This document shows, in pieces, positions 34,601 to 46,600 of a stretch of 64,000 nt of DNA. Positions within the stretch are counted from its first letter, which is position 1. Every line of letters starts with the position of its first letter. This DNA is from Tachypleus tridentatus (Eukaryota; Arthropoda; Merostomata; Xiphosura; Limulidae), in NCBI RefSeq assembly GCF_004210375.1, contig NC_134825.1:72779558-72843557 (forward strand), in the 5' to 3' direction. The notes under the pieces are model-generated. The model searched no databases. It had not been told where the DNA came from and was given only the letters and a program-made list of their open reading frames with translations. Position numbers and translations under genes: made by a program.

Positions 34601-37600
34601 CCACTTATAGAGAAATATGTGTAGAAACCTGACAATGACCAAAGAAGGTTGAAACATTGTTCACTCTCCCACATAAAAAAAAAAAAATTCTCAACTCAAA
34701 CCAGCCATTTTTACACACATACATGGTTTACATACTTTTGTTGCAAAGGAAAAAAAAATCTGGTCTAGCAGTATGGCAGTTTGTGAATGGATTATGAGAA
34801 TGGTAGTCAAATCCTATTATTCAATCAGAAGCCAAACATTTTGTGGTGGATACTATTGACCAGCTGTTTCCCTTCTAGACTATCAGTTCAAAATTATGTA
34901 TAGCTAGTACAGATAAACCTTGTGTAGGTTTATGTGACTGTTCTATAATTGACTGAATGAATAATTGTTTATTAACATGTACACATGTAATTGTAACCAA
35001 AGGACGTAATTCAAACATGATTCTAGGATGGCATTGATACCAGTTATAAGAAATAGTGGAAGGTGATTTTGTTATTGTATGGTAAATATGTATAGATTAT
35101 GGTAAGGACATCCTCAAAACTGTTTAGTATAAGATATTTAGATTTGTAATTAATTTAATTTTATTACATGGAAATAATATTACTATTCTGTGTAAATAAG
35201 AAGAAAAATGGATCTTCTGTAATTATGTATAACTTAGCTTCTGATTAAGAAAGATTCATTATCTGTTTTTAAAATGATGGACATCAGGAGATCTATTAAT
35301 AAAATACAATATTAATTGTGTTTATAAAATGATCTAAAGCCTTTAGAAAAATTTCAATAAGCATACAGAAACATTCACAAGGTCAATACATTTTACTTGT
35401 AAATATTGTCTTTAAATGCTCTTGTATAAAGCTCGATGCTTAAAGTATTTGCTGTAATAATCAATTATGTTCATTTAATCAGTTAGTTCCTCAAATCTTG
35501 ATACCGAGAAGCAAAACTTAAGGAACATTTGGTGTGTGTGTGTTCTTTAACCAGAAAAATAAAATTGGTAGTGGTTGCTGCTTTCCCTCTATTTAGATAT
35601 CCTTAGTAGCTCTGTCATAAAATAGGGCTACCAGATTTGGATACAGTGGGAATCCAAATTCGGAGCCTTAAATCACAAACTTCACTCAAATTGCTGAAGC
35701 TAAACAAACTTAAAGTAAAACAAAAACTTGTATGGCTAAAGTTGGACAGGTAACAGAAAGCAAGTTCTGTAGCTCTGCACTTAACAAAGAAATATAGTAG
35801 CAAAGCTAAATAAACATAAGCAATGATAACCTTTACTGATTTAATGAAAAAATGATAAAGGCCCATTTTCTCTTTAATTTTCAGTTGCAGGAGGTTATTT
35901 TCCTGCTCATACAGTTGAGTTTGGGGGACTCTGCCTACTTCATAATATTAGCAACAGGATGTACGGATACTATTCCTACAGTTGATCCTCACACTACCCC
36001 TTCCTTAGATGCTGGTACCCAACAAGGAGGTTTTGGATGTAGTTGACTTAATGAGTATGGTCTGCCATGTCCCAGCCATTCTACACCATGGAATACACCC
36101 TCCTTTACCCACTTCTGTGGGATTTATTTATCTGATTGGGATCACTTTCCCAACTTATCCTCTCCCACTCTGATGTGCTCTCTTCCTTTTTTGATATGTT
36201 TATTCATACTATTTATGGCGAGGAGATACCTGTTTCAGAAGTGGTTCAGTACTTCACAGATTATCTGATCTGTTTCTCTCATATACAGAGGTATTTTTAG
36301 ATGCTTTGAGGGATAAATCTTTTTTTTTTTCCCTCTCACTGGTCTCTTTTCATCCTTTAAATGTGGGATTCTAGCTAATCTTGCAAGTGCCTTATTGGAA
36401 GTTATAATTTTCTTAAGCTCAGAGTATTTCAAGTGGGTACTTTCCTTTCCTTATATTTCCAGTTCTCCTCCCTACAATCTTCCAGTGCTTATCTCTTCTG
36501 CAAAACTGTGAAGTGATAGTTCTGTAGTGGCACGTAGTCACGTGTATCATGTGATGGTAGTGCTCCAATTTGAAGGAAAGATGACAATGATGATTTACAT
36601 GAGACGTGTTTAAATCTTTGATTCAAATAGGGGGGTACAAAAGGCTTTTGCTATGTGTTATAAAAAGGTTTGCATATAGAGGGCAGCACAAAATGGGAGA
36701 AGCTAATCTTTGGAGCAAAGAGAAATACATTTTCAGTTTAGGAAAGTTATGACTTTGGTATATCTGCATCTCTAAGTTTTGCATCTTTAACATGTTTAAA
36801 ATTTATTTTAACTTTTATAGAAAACTTCAAAAGTTTTATTACATATTTATGCACATGTTTCCCCAAAACAACAGAAATAAGGTGTGACTTTCTATATTTT
36901 ACAGGTTCTGTTGAAACACTTTTACCAATTTCTACTGAAGTGGAGGGTAAAACAGTAAAGTTTCCCGATGACCTAGATATAGATGAAGAACAAGAAATAA
37001 TTTACTTCTCTGATGGCAGTTATAAATGGCCCTTTAATAGAGTAGCTTATTTTTTATTTGAGTACAGCAATAGTGGTCGGTAAGGGAATACAATTTCACT
37101 ATATGTGGATAGTTAAAAGCAGGGTATAAAATAATGTAGTTGATATATGAAGAACCTTTTAATTTTGTATGTGTTTTAGTTAATATGTATTTTCAGTGAT
37201 AGGTTGTTTTTTTTACAGTGATCAACAAAATACTGAATTTTTAAAAGGAACTGTAAAATGTTGAACTTTAAAAAAACGTGTTTTGATCAATTAAATAGAA
37301 GTTCACTACGTGCAAGTGAAATTTTTTTGATTAGTAAATAAAACTTCCTGAAGAATTTACACATTAATAAATTTCTTTGGTATTTAATGTATAGTTGTCA
37401 AGGTATCATTTTTGTAAAACAGATCTTTTAAATCTGAAATTGTGCTTTCATAAGTTTAGAAATTGAGCTAGAAAACTTTATAGTGTATACATGCATATAG
37501 TAGTTTGTTATAACTTTAAACAATCCAATAAAAAAAATGCTGCCCTAATTGAAAAGATCCCAGGGTCCAAGGTTATAAAATGTACCCTAGGTTTTGGAGG

Positions 37601-40600
37601 TGCCTGCAGAAGTAGGACTTGCATTGCAGTAGGTATACACTGCCTGTCAGTCTTAACCTTCATTCTCCAGTCTAGCATAAGAAATAAGAGTAGTAATAGA
37701 TATAGAATTACAAATAGAAATTAGGAGAGCAACATATGGGTGCTCAAGCTCTCAACATCTTGCATCTGTATCACCCTTCACTATCCATGGAAAGGTGACT
37801 GCTCTCCCAAGTAAAAAAAAAAATTAATTGAAATAAAAATCATAAGGAAATAAGGTACTACCATTTGGGGGTAAGTAAGTTAGACTTGCCTCTTGAAGTT
37901 AACATTCTAGACCCCAGTATGCTAGAATGGCACTAATTGACAGCACAGAAAATCAACTATATCAGCATGAAGTGTCCCATCCAGCTATCCAAACAAACTG
38001 GTACAGCCCCTGCCACAACCCATTCACTAAGTCTACTGTGACTGTCATGTTCTGAACAAGCCTTTATATGTAGCAAGGTGTGCATCTGTATAAAGTAGTG
38101 CCAGGTTGTTAAATGACTTTATAACTAAAAATAATTAGAAATTTGAAGAAACATTTCTCTAATTTTTATTTATTTATATTTATTTAATACATTCTTATAT
38201 TTGTTAGAATTGTTTAATTTTATTTTAAAGTTTCTTTATTTTAAATCCATTAACTATTAACTTTTGTATCAGTATTTCAACATTAATGATAAAATATTGT
38301 AATACATTACAAATTTTACAATATCTGAATAATTGCAAAGTTATAATGCTTATAACTTGTACATATTTTTCTGTATTTGTTTTTTCTTGTAATTCCCATT
38401 TCTGTTTGTTACTTTATAATCAGATATTCTACCTTTGTTTTATTCTTTTATAAAAAAAATACTTAGTAAAGCTTTATCTTCAGTAACTTTCATATTTTAT
38501 TAATACTGCTTTGTAATTATAATGTTGCAATAAATTTTATATTTCGGAAATGTAGCTGTTTCTTGCTTACTTTCCAGATCTTCACTTATTTCTATCAGTT
38601 AATTAAACTTACCTTTTAATTATTATGTATGAACTTGTAAAGTAATTCCTCATGTCTTGACATCAAGTTTATATAAAAAGCCCAAGTGTATTATGTGGGG
38701 GTTCAGTACTACACTAAATAATCTAACTTTCAGTATGCTCAACTTCTTTTTTTTTTTTTTTTTCTTTCATTATCTTTTTCTATCTTTTATCCAGGAAATT
38801 GTTTTTATTCTATAGTCCTTTACCTGTATATAGGGACTTTTGAATTTTAAAGAGTTCTTTCTCTTAAAATATATGCTATCTCTATTTTGCTTATGACAGT
38901 GTTCTAGGTCAGAGCATTAATTTATTTGTGGTTTGTATGGTGCCTGTTTATGACATTTTCCTTTGAGCATATTTCTTTTAATACACATTATTTTTATCAG
39001 ATTTCTTTATTTTGTTTGGCTCATCCAGTGTTTTTTCCTTTTCTAGAGTGATATCTTTTAACCTTAAAACAAAAGAAACCAAAGTTGTTGCTGATGGCTT
39101 GTACTTTCCAAATGGAATTCAGCTTACCCATGATAAATCTGCATTACTAATTGCAGAATGGAGCAATCGAAGAATCTTGAAGTGAGTAGTGACGGAAGGT
39201 ACCTTTTGTGTGTTATTGTATAATTTGTTTAGTTTATGCTAAATGAAAAAAACAGTTGTAAAATGGCTTATTAAATATATTTATTACATAATATTTTTAT
39301 GTATTATAATGACTCAGTGGGAAAAAATAATTTTGTTTGGTGAAAAACATAAATTCTATAAATTATTGGAAGACTATGAGAATCAATGAGAAAGAAATTG
39401 TAAGGCAATTTTTTTTTTTTTTCCTGTGCAAAATTTAGAGACTGAAGCAAAACAAGGTAATCATTTTGTGTATCTTAGTAAAACAAGTACAGTAGTAAAA
39501 CAATTACAATGCTTATTATTTTATTTGTTAGGCTTCAAAATGGCCTGTTTTTATGCTGACACAAGTACACATTTGAACTTGTATACACTTCTCTACATGT
39601 AACATGTCTTAAATCTAAAAATGTGTACTTATTGGCCACATTATCAGGACCCTTACTAAATATTGCTTGGGCCAAGTTTTTGTTGTAAGATTTGCCATGA
39701 TAAAGACTTCACAATATGTTGGTAGGTGGTCTGTATTATACTGTAGTTTACTTAATATTTGCAGGAATTCTTTTGCAGTTTTACATTGAAACTTGTTTAA
39801 TTGGTTTCAACTTTTGCATAAAAATGAAATAGGAAATCTACCCACTTTCCATTATACATATTTAGAAAACTTTCCTTTATACATATTGAGAAAAAACGTT
39901 TTTAGAAATCATTCTAATTTTATAAGCAACATTTTCATACAATAAGCCTGCACAATCATGCTGTGCAACTGAAATAATGTGTTGGTAATCCACCTGTTGA
40001 AAGCAGTTAATTTGTCTGAGCATGTTGCAGCAGGTGCTGCAGGCACTTAACTGATTACACCTTACATCTCCTCATTGTCTGAGCATGTTGTAGCAGGTGC
40101 TGCAGGCACTTAACTGATTACACCTTACATCTCCTCATTGTCTGAGCATGTTGTAGCAGGTGCTGCAGGCACTTAACTGATTACACCTTACATCTCCTCA
40201 TTGTCTGAGCATGTTGTAGCAGGTGCTGCAGGCACTTAACTGATTACACCTACATCTCCTCATTGTCTGAGCATGTTGTAGCAGGTGCTGCAGGCACTTA
40301 ACTGATTACACCTTACATCTCCTCATTGTCTGAGCATGTTGTAGCAGGTGCTGCAGGCACTTAACTGATTACACGTTACATCTCCTCATTGTCTGAGCAT
40401 GTTGCAGCAGGTGCTGCAGGCACTTAACTGATTACACCTTACATCTCCTCATTGTGTTCTATTTTGAGAACAGTTACTCAAATGCTTTGATGGTATAAAG
40501 TCACTTACAAATTTTTTTTAGCAATATTGAGCAACAAACAGTCACAATAGCATTGTTTTCAGTGAAACAGATTTCCAATGATTGTCATTTATATATTTCC

Positions 40601-43600
40601 ATTGATTATTGTGTGTAAAAAGACTTTTTGTAATTAATATGTGTATGTCATTTACATAGTGCTGTGCTTCATGAAAGTACTAAAGAATAAATAGGATTTG
40701 TTTGTATACATCTGTTTGGGTTTCATTTATCATTCATAAAGGCTTTTTATTTTACTGGTTCTATGGCTTGTGGAAATGTATATACCTTGAAAATAGCAAA
40801 AGTTAGTTTGCAGTGTCCTGTTTGAAGCAATTTAGTTTAATGAAATATTTAGTTGATGTATGATTCTCTCTCGAGGAAAGGACAACCTTTGAATTGGCTT
40901 CGTGCATGTTGGATGGCTGTTGCTCCTGATATCCTTGCCACAATAATGTTATTGATAGTGGTGCTGCATGTATGACCATTGTTATACGTTTTAATCAATA
41001 TAGCTATTATATTTATACCCTGTAAATATATGGGAAGTCTGTAAATAATGGATTGGAAGGACTATTGAACTATAGTTGAATAGTGTATGGACTGGAATTT
41101 GTAACCATGCGAGTTTTATACATGAATGCCTGTGCAATGCATGTTGGCTAATATGTATACCTACAAATACAAGGGGAAAAAATTATTGCAAATTAAAAAG
41201 CTATTTACAACTGGCTACTGAACTTGATAAAAGTAGCCAGAGAATATGAGGATATAAGTGGACATATCACTTTATCACATAGCAGACTAAGCTGTCTCAA
41301 CTTAACAGGCAGAATCAAATTCTTACATTGCTGACTTCCCCCACCGTGTTTATTAGAATCTTGGTGTTTGAATAGAATTTCGGCTTCCATCATTAGTAAC
41401 GTTATAATTAGTGATACTTTCTTCCTAATACATGTTTGTTTCTTTGCGTGCGCGCACGCACGCACACACGATGACATACATGGGTAACTAGGTTATAGAG
41501 TGTATTCTAAAGGTTCATAAATTTTGTACCTAATAATAAAATAGGTACTGAAACATTATAAAGACCTGTTTTGCTCTGTTGAATGATGATAAAATTATAG
41601 TTACTGTTAGAACTATGTAGATGACAGGTCTGTTGAAGAAAGATGATGATGAATGAAAATAAAGTTTGGTTGTGGCTATTTGCCATTTTTTGACTTTGCA
41701 ATGCTAAAGAATTATACATGTACATTAGGGATAGAATGAATGTCAGGTAGCTTTTGATGACTTGTACCTGTATTGATTTTTTTTTCTCACTTGTATTAAA
41801 ATGATTAGGTGTGAACAGCCACTGTTATTTGCTAGGTGGTAAAATAAGCTTAAAAAACTATCATTAACAGTGTACAATGATGCATTCAGTAATATTACCT
41901 AAGCTGTTTTTTAAATATTTGCAGCCATCTTTGCTGTAGACTAGCAGAACAATATAAAAAGTTGAACAAATGGGTGTTCCCTTTCATGAATCACTGTGGT
42001 TAGTTCATGATGGTATTTACTTACTATTAGAAAATAAACCTAAAATTAAGTTTCAATCCACGGTCGTGAAATAATTACATGTTTGTATGGATAAAAGTTT
42101 TGACATTTTCACATGTTTCCTTCAGTCCAACTTTAATTGTCTTTTCTGTTGGTCAGTTGGTAGTGGTTGGCATAGTTTTTTAAATAAATTCTTCCTTTTG
42201 TATGCTGGACTAATCACCATATGACTGTTTGCATTTATAAGGTCTAAAGCAATTACCTTATCTATTAAATAAGTATTATTTTGTATATTCAGCTAAATGG
42301 ATTTTTCTGTTAATGTGTTCTTGAGGCAATTGTAATAAAGTATCTAGTCAATGTACAGGGTGTTCGGAAAGTCACTGTGCAGTTTTGTATGTTAATAAAT
42401 ATATGTGTAGTGACTTTCCGAACACCCTGTATAAGGTATATATTTTATCCTGCCTTTATTTTATTATCTAATTGAAGCACAGAAACCTGTAAGTATATAA
42501 TACAGGTTTAATAAAAGTAATGTGCGAGACAATTCTTGTAAATGAAATTAAAGGATTTTATTTTATTTTATATAAACCAATCTTGCATAAAAATGTACAG
42601 AAGAGTTAATAAAGGTTATGTTATTAATTCAAACGTATGCAGAAAAATACAATAGGAAAGTTACGATTTTAGGTTGCAGAAATCTGCAGATCAATGTACC
42701 ATAAAAAGCATTGCATACACCATAACTGAAGGTAGTAACACAACACATACCTATATGCATGTGTAAGGATGTTATTTATACACATTAGTTTTGTATGATT
42801 AAAAATAGCCATTTTTTTCTTTTATCACTCAGACTTCCCCCTGAAAGGTCTTAAAGAAAAACCAGAGATATTTTCTGATAAACTTCCAGGAGAACCTGAT
42901 AACATACGTCCAAGTTCCAGTGGTGGTTATTGGGTAGCTCTTACCTCAGGCCGTACTGCTTCATCACTGGGGAAACTTGACTACTTAGCTGAGTATCCTC
43001 TGATCAGAAAGATTATGGCCAGATTTTCTTTCCTCACATCCTCATGCTTTAACTACATTCTTCAGATTTGGCCTTCACCAGTGTTGAAGGATTTAGCATT
43101 TAAGGTATAAGCTTCATGGTTTAAATGAATTTCTAAATATTACTTATTTCAGGCCACAGCTATATGTATACATGTTTCAGTTGATTTAGATTTTAAAAAG
43201 GGGGTGAGCGAGCTTGTTCTTGCCAATATTAAAAATAGTACTATAGAACTTTCATATATTCATTAATTCCTGAACACTATTATAATAATAATAAACAGGT
43301 ATGTCCTTGCTGTCGTTTTTCTGTGATTTTAATTTTTGCTCTATCCACTATAAGTTAATTACATTGTATTATTCAATGTTAGTATTGTTATTCTATTAGG
43401 TAAATTCTTCCATTAATCTCTTATTTGTGTTAAGGAAATTGTTATAATTGAAAAAAACAAGGTTTATAGTTCTTGCTATGACAGGAAATGTTTACTGCTA
43501 CTGCTTAAAATTCTTTTAACAATTATTTTGCTAATTTCATATTACAAATATGTCAGCTGGTGTCTGTTTAGTCAGATTTAACCCATTTGCAACAAGTCAT

Positions 43601-46600
43601 GGGTCAAAGGCTGTCATTGAGTTTGTTGACTTGAATTCAAAATTTTATTGAAATAATTAATGAATTATGGCAATAAGATTGGAATCAAACTGTAGATTAT
43701 AATTCAAACTTTAATATTATATGAGTTAATTTCTTAATTTAAAAGTAAATATTAAGATAACACCCTAAATACAGAGTTTAGTGCATCGTGATATTTTGAA
43801 TTCAGCACTGTTTAAAATTAGATGTTTGTTATGTCAATATACTAATAAGTCCATAGTTTCTTTCAAATTAGGAACTCGAATTACTAATATTGACAAGCTA
43901 GAATATAAGAACCTCAAATCTTTTTATTTTTGAGACATGGCTTATGTGCTGAATCAAACAAAGTTCACCTCTTTTCATTTTTGAAAAGGGTCCCTTATAT
44001 ACTTACTTCAATATATGTAAATAATCAATGATCAGCTCAGAATGTTTCCCTAGTGGTTTTCTCAGCCACTTTAATTTGTGAAAGGCCACCACGTTCTTTC
44101 ACACCAAGAGTTCAAAAAGGTAAGTTGTGTCATTAGTCTACTCAAAGTTTCATATTTTGTTAAATGTAAATAGATCTTAGTTACTAAGCTTAATACATTA
44201 GTGTAATTCTGTGTATCAGTATAGTTATTTATGATTTTTTGGTTATTCAACAGTATATTATAAAAACCTAAAAAAATTTTGTTATCCTCTGTGTGTTAGG
44301 TTACCAAACCTTTTAAAATGTCCAGCAACGAGAGTTCAAAAATTGTAACTGGAAGAAAAAGTTAGCTTTACTTAATTTATTATTCTATATTTTAAGAAAA
44401 ATAAGTATAATTTATTTCTAAATAGTACTAATCTATATACATATATAATTTATAATAATTGAAATGTATATTACAAAATACCAGTCTGATAAAACACAGC
44501 CAAAACAGGGAAGACTAAAGGTCAGTTATAATATGAGTGCATGTGCCCCATGTTAATACAGTACGTAATGTTAGCTTGGCATGACTGGAATGTTAATGTA
44601 ATATATATATAATTTGTATTTTTGTGTTATAATATGTAATCATTTTAGCATGAAAAAAAGCATAATTTATATTTATTTCCTTTTTTTATGATGGTTACAA
44701 GGTTGGTCAAGTGACAGACCTCATATAGAGTATAAAAAGTAATATAAACTCTCACTGAAACAAACATTTGAAATGTATTTAGGTCTTAGAGATTATGCAA
44801 ATAATACTTGAAATGTTTGGGACAAAGAATAGTTTTCATACTCATAACATGAAATGAGTTTGCATTCAGACTAGTAAGGAAACAAGTATTTTCACAAACA
44901 AATCTTCAGTAAAAATATTCAGTTAGAAATCTACTTTTCCGTGTACCAAATGCTTGTAATATTTAATAAAAGTCTACCAAATTTTATGAAGATGCACATA
45001 ATTTACAAGTTAGTGCAAAGGTGTGTGTGTCATGTACATAAACATGCTGCATCAATTGAAAAGATCCCAGGGTATAATCTACAATGTGAGATTATATGTA
45101 CTAGAGGTTTTGGATGTGACTGTGGGATCAGGACCCACATTGTGATGGGGATCCACTGTCTACCAGTTTTAACCTCCAACTGCCAGTCTTCATAAGAAAG
45201 AGTAGCAATAGATATAGAATTAGAAAGAAATTACGAGAGCAATATGTGCATGTTCAACCCCACATCTCTATCACCCTTCACTGCCTGCAGACAGTTGTAG
45301 GAAGGTGACTGCTCTCCCAGCTAAAGAATTGAAATAAAAAAATAAAACAATTGTAAGGAAATAAGGTACTACCATTTGGAGGTAAGTAAGTTGAAAACTT
45401 ACCTCTTGATGTTAGTATTCCAGCCCCCAATATGGTAGAAAGGCACTACTTGACAGCACAGAAAATGAACTATACTGGTACGAAGGGAGTGTCCCGTCCA
45501 GTTGTTCAAACTAGCATTGTTCTCAACCACCATCCATTCACAAAGTCTACTGTGAGTAGACAAACAAGCCATTTTAGGCAGTGAGGTGTACATTTGCATA
45601 AAGTAGTGCTGAGTTGTTAAATGACCTTATCTTTAACTAAATAGTTATTAGAAATTTAAAGTAAAATTTCATTAATTTTTATTTCTTTATATTTATGTGA
45701 TACATTCTTGTATTTATTACAAAATAATCTAATTTTATTTAAAGTTTCTTAATTATATCCATTAACTATTAAATTTTGTATCATTATTTCAATATTACTG
45801 ATATAAAATATGTAATTTGTTAGAAATTTTACAATATCTGAATAACTGCAAAGTTATAATGCTTATAACAGAAGGATATGGTACATTACTATTAAGAGGA
45901 TAAACCATAAATTTGACAAGCATTTCCTTTTATTAAAAATATTTAAATTTGATATCTTTATGAATTTTAATTTCTAAATCTAAATAATGTATTTTTGTAT
46001 TAGATATTGAAGTACTTTCAGTATCTAATTCTGCTGGATAAAAGTGTTAAACATTATTTCAGGATTATTTATACAAATTAAATCAGTCATAAGTTAAGGT
46101 TAAAAATCTGGATTGGTGAAGTTTTCAATAGATATATTCTCATAATAGTAAAGATATATAAATTTACTATACAAGTAGAATAGTAAGCTCCCATTGGAAC
46201 TCCAATCATTGAAAAATATAATTTTACAACTACAGAAACTTCTTTTATGTTTTTGGAGCTAAATTGTCTTTCTTCAAGTTCTGTAAAAGGATAACAGAAC
46301 TTGTTTATTGATGAATTTAAAACAAAGATGAGATCTTTGGAGTTGTGCTGTACATGTTGAAATAAAATATTTACATTAAAAATAAAAAACATACATTTTT
46401 GATAATAAAAACTAATCACTATTTTAAAATAAGTGTGAACAAATAAATAATATTCAAACATTTTATTTTACCAAGTAAAATATTGAGTAATTTATTTAAT
46501 AATATAGCTTGTTGTTTGATAATGCTACACAACAAAGTTTTTGATTCTTGAACACTGGGTGTTCCTTATAAATTTTTGGCTGCTGATTACGAAAATTGCA

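Larger units (their letters stand above)
32184..36904 (+). other. APMAP intron 4 (4.7 kb)
   Basis: Holds a Tc1/mariner-type element (33323-34227), Penelope terminal sequence (34570-34735) and a decayed long SINE around it. A GC-richer unnamed stretch at 35.85-36.75 kb may be an old repeat; I found no frame or motif in it. Confidence 0.6.

Noticed and set aside
35852-36046. 64-codon plus frame in APMAP intron 4
   Set aside because: Lies in a GC-richer stretch without recognisable motifs, and exon 5 joins exon 4 in phase without it.
41446-41469. Alternating CG/CA tract that might form Z-DNA
   Set aside because: Only about 24 bp, single, and without context suggesting function.
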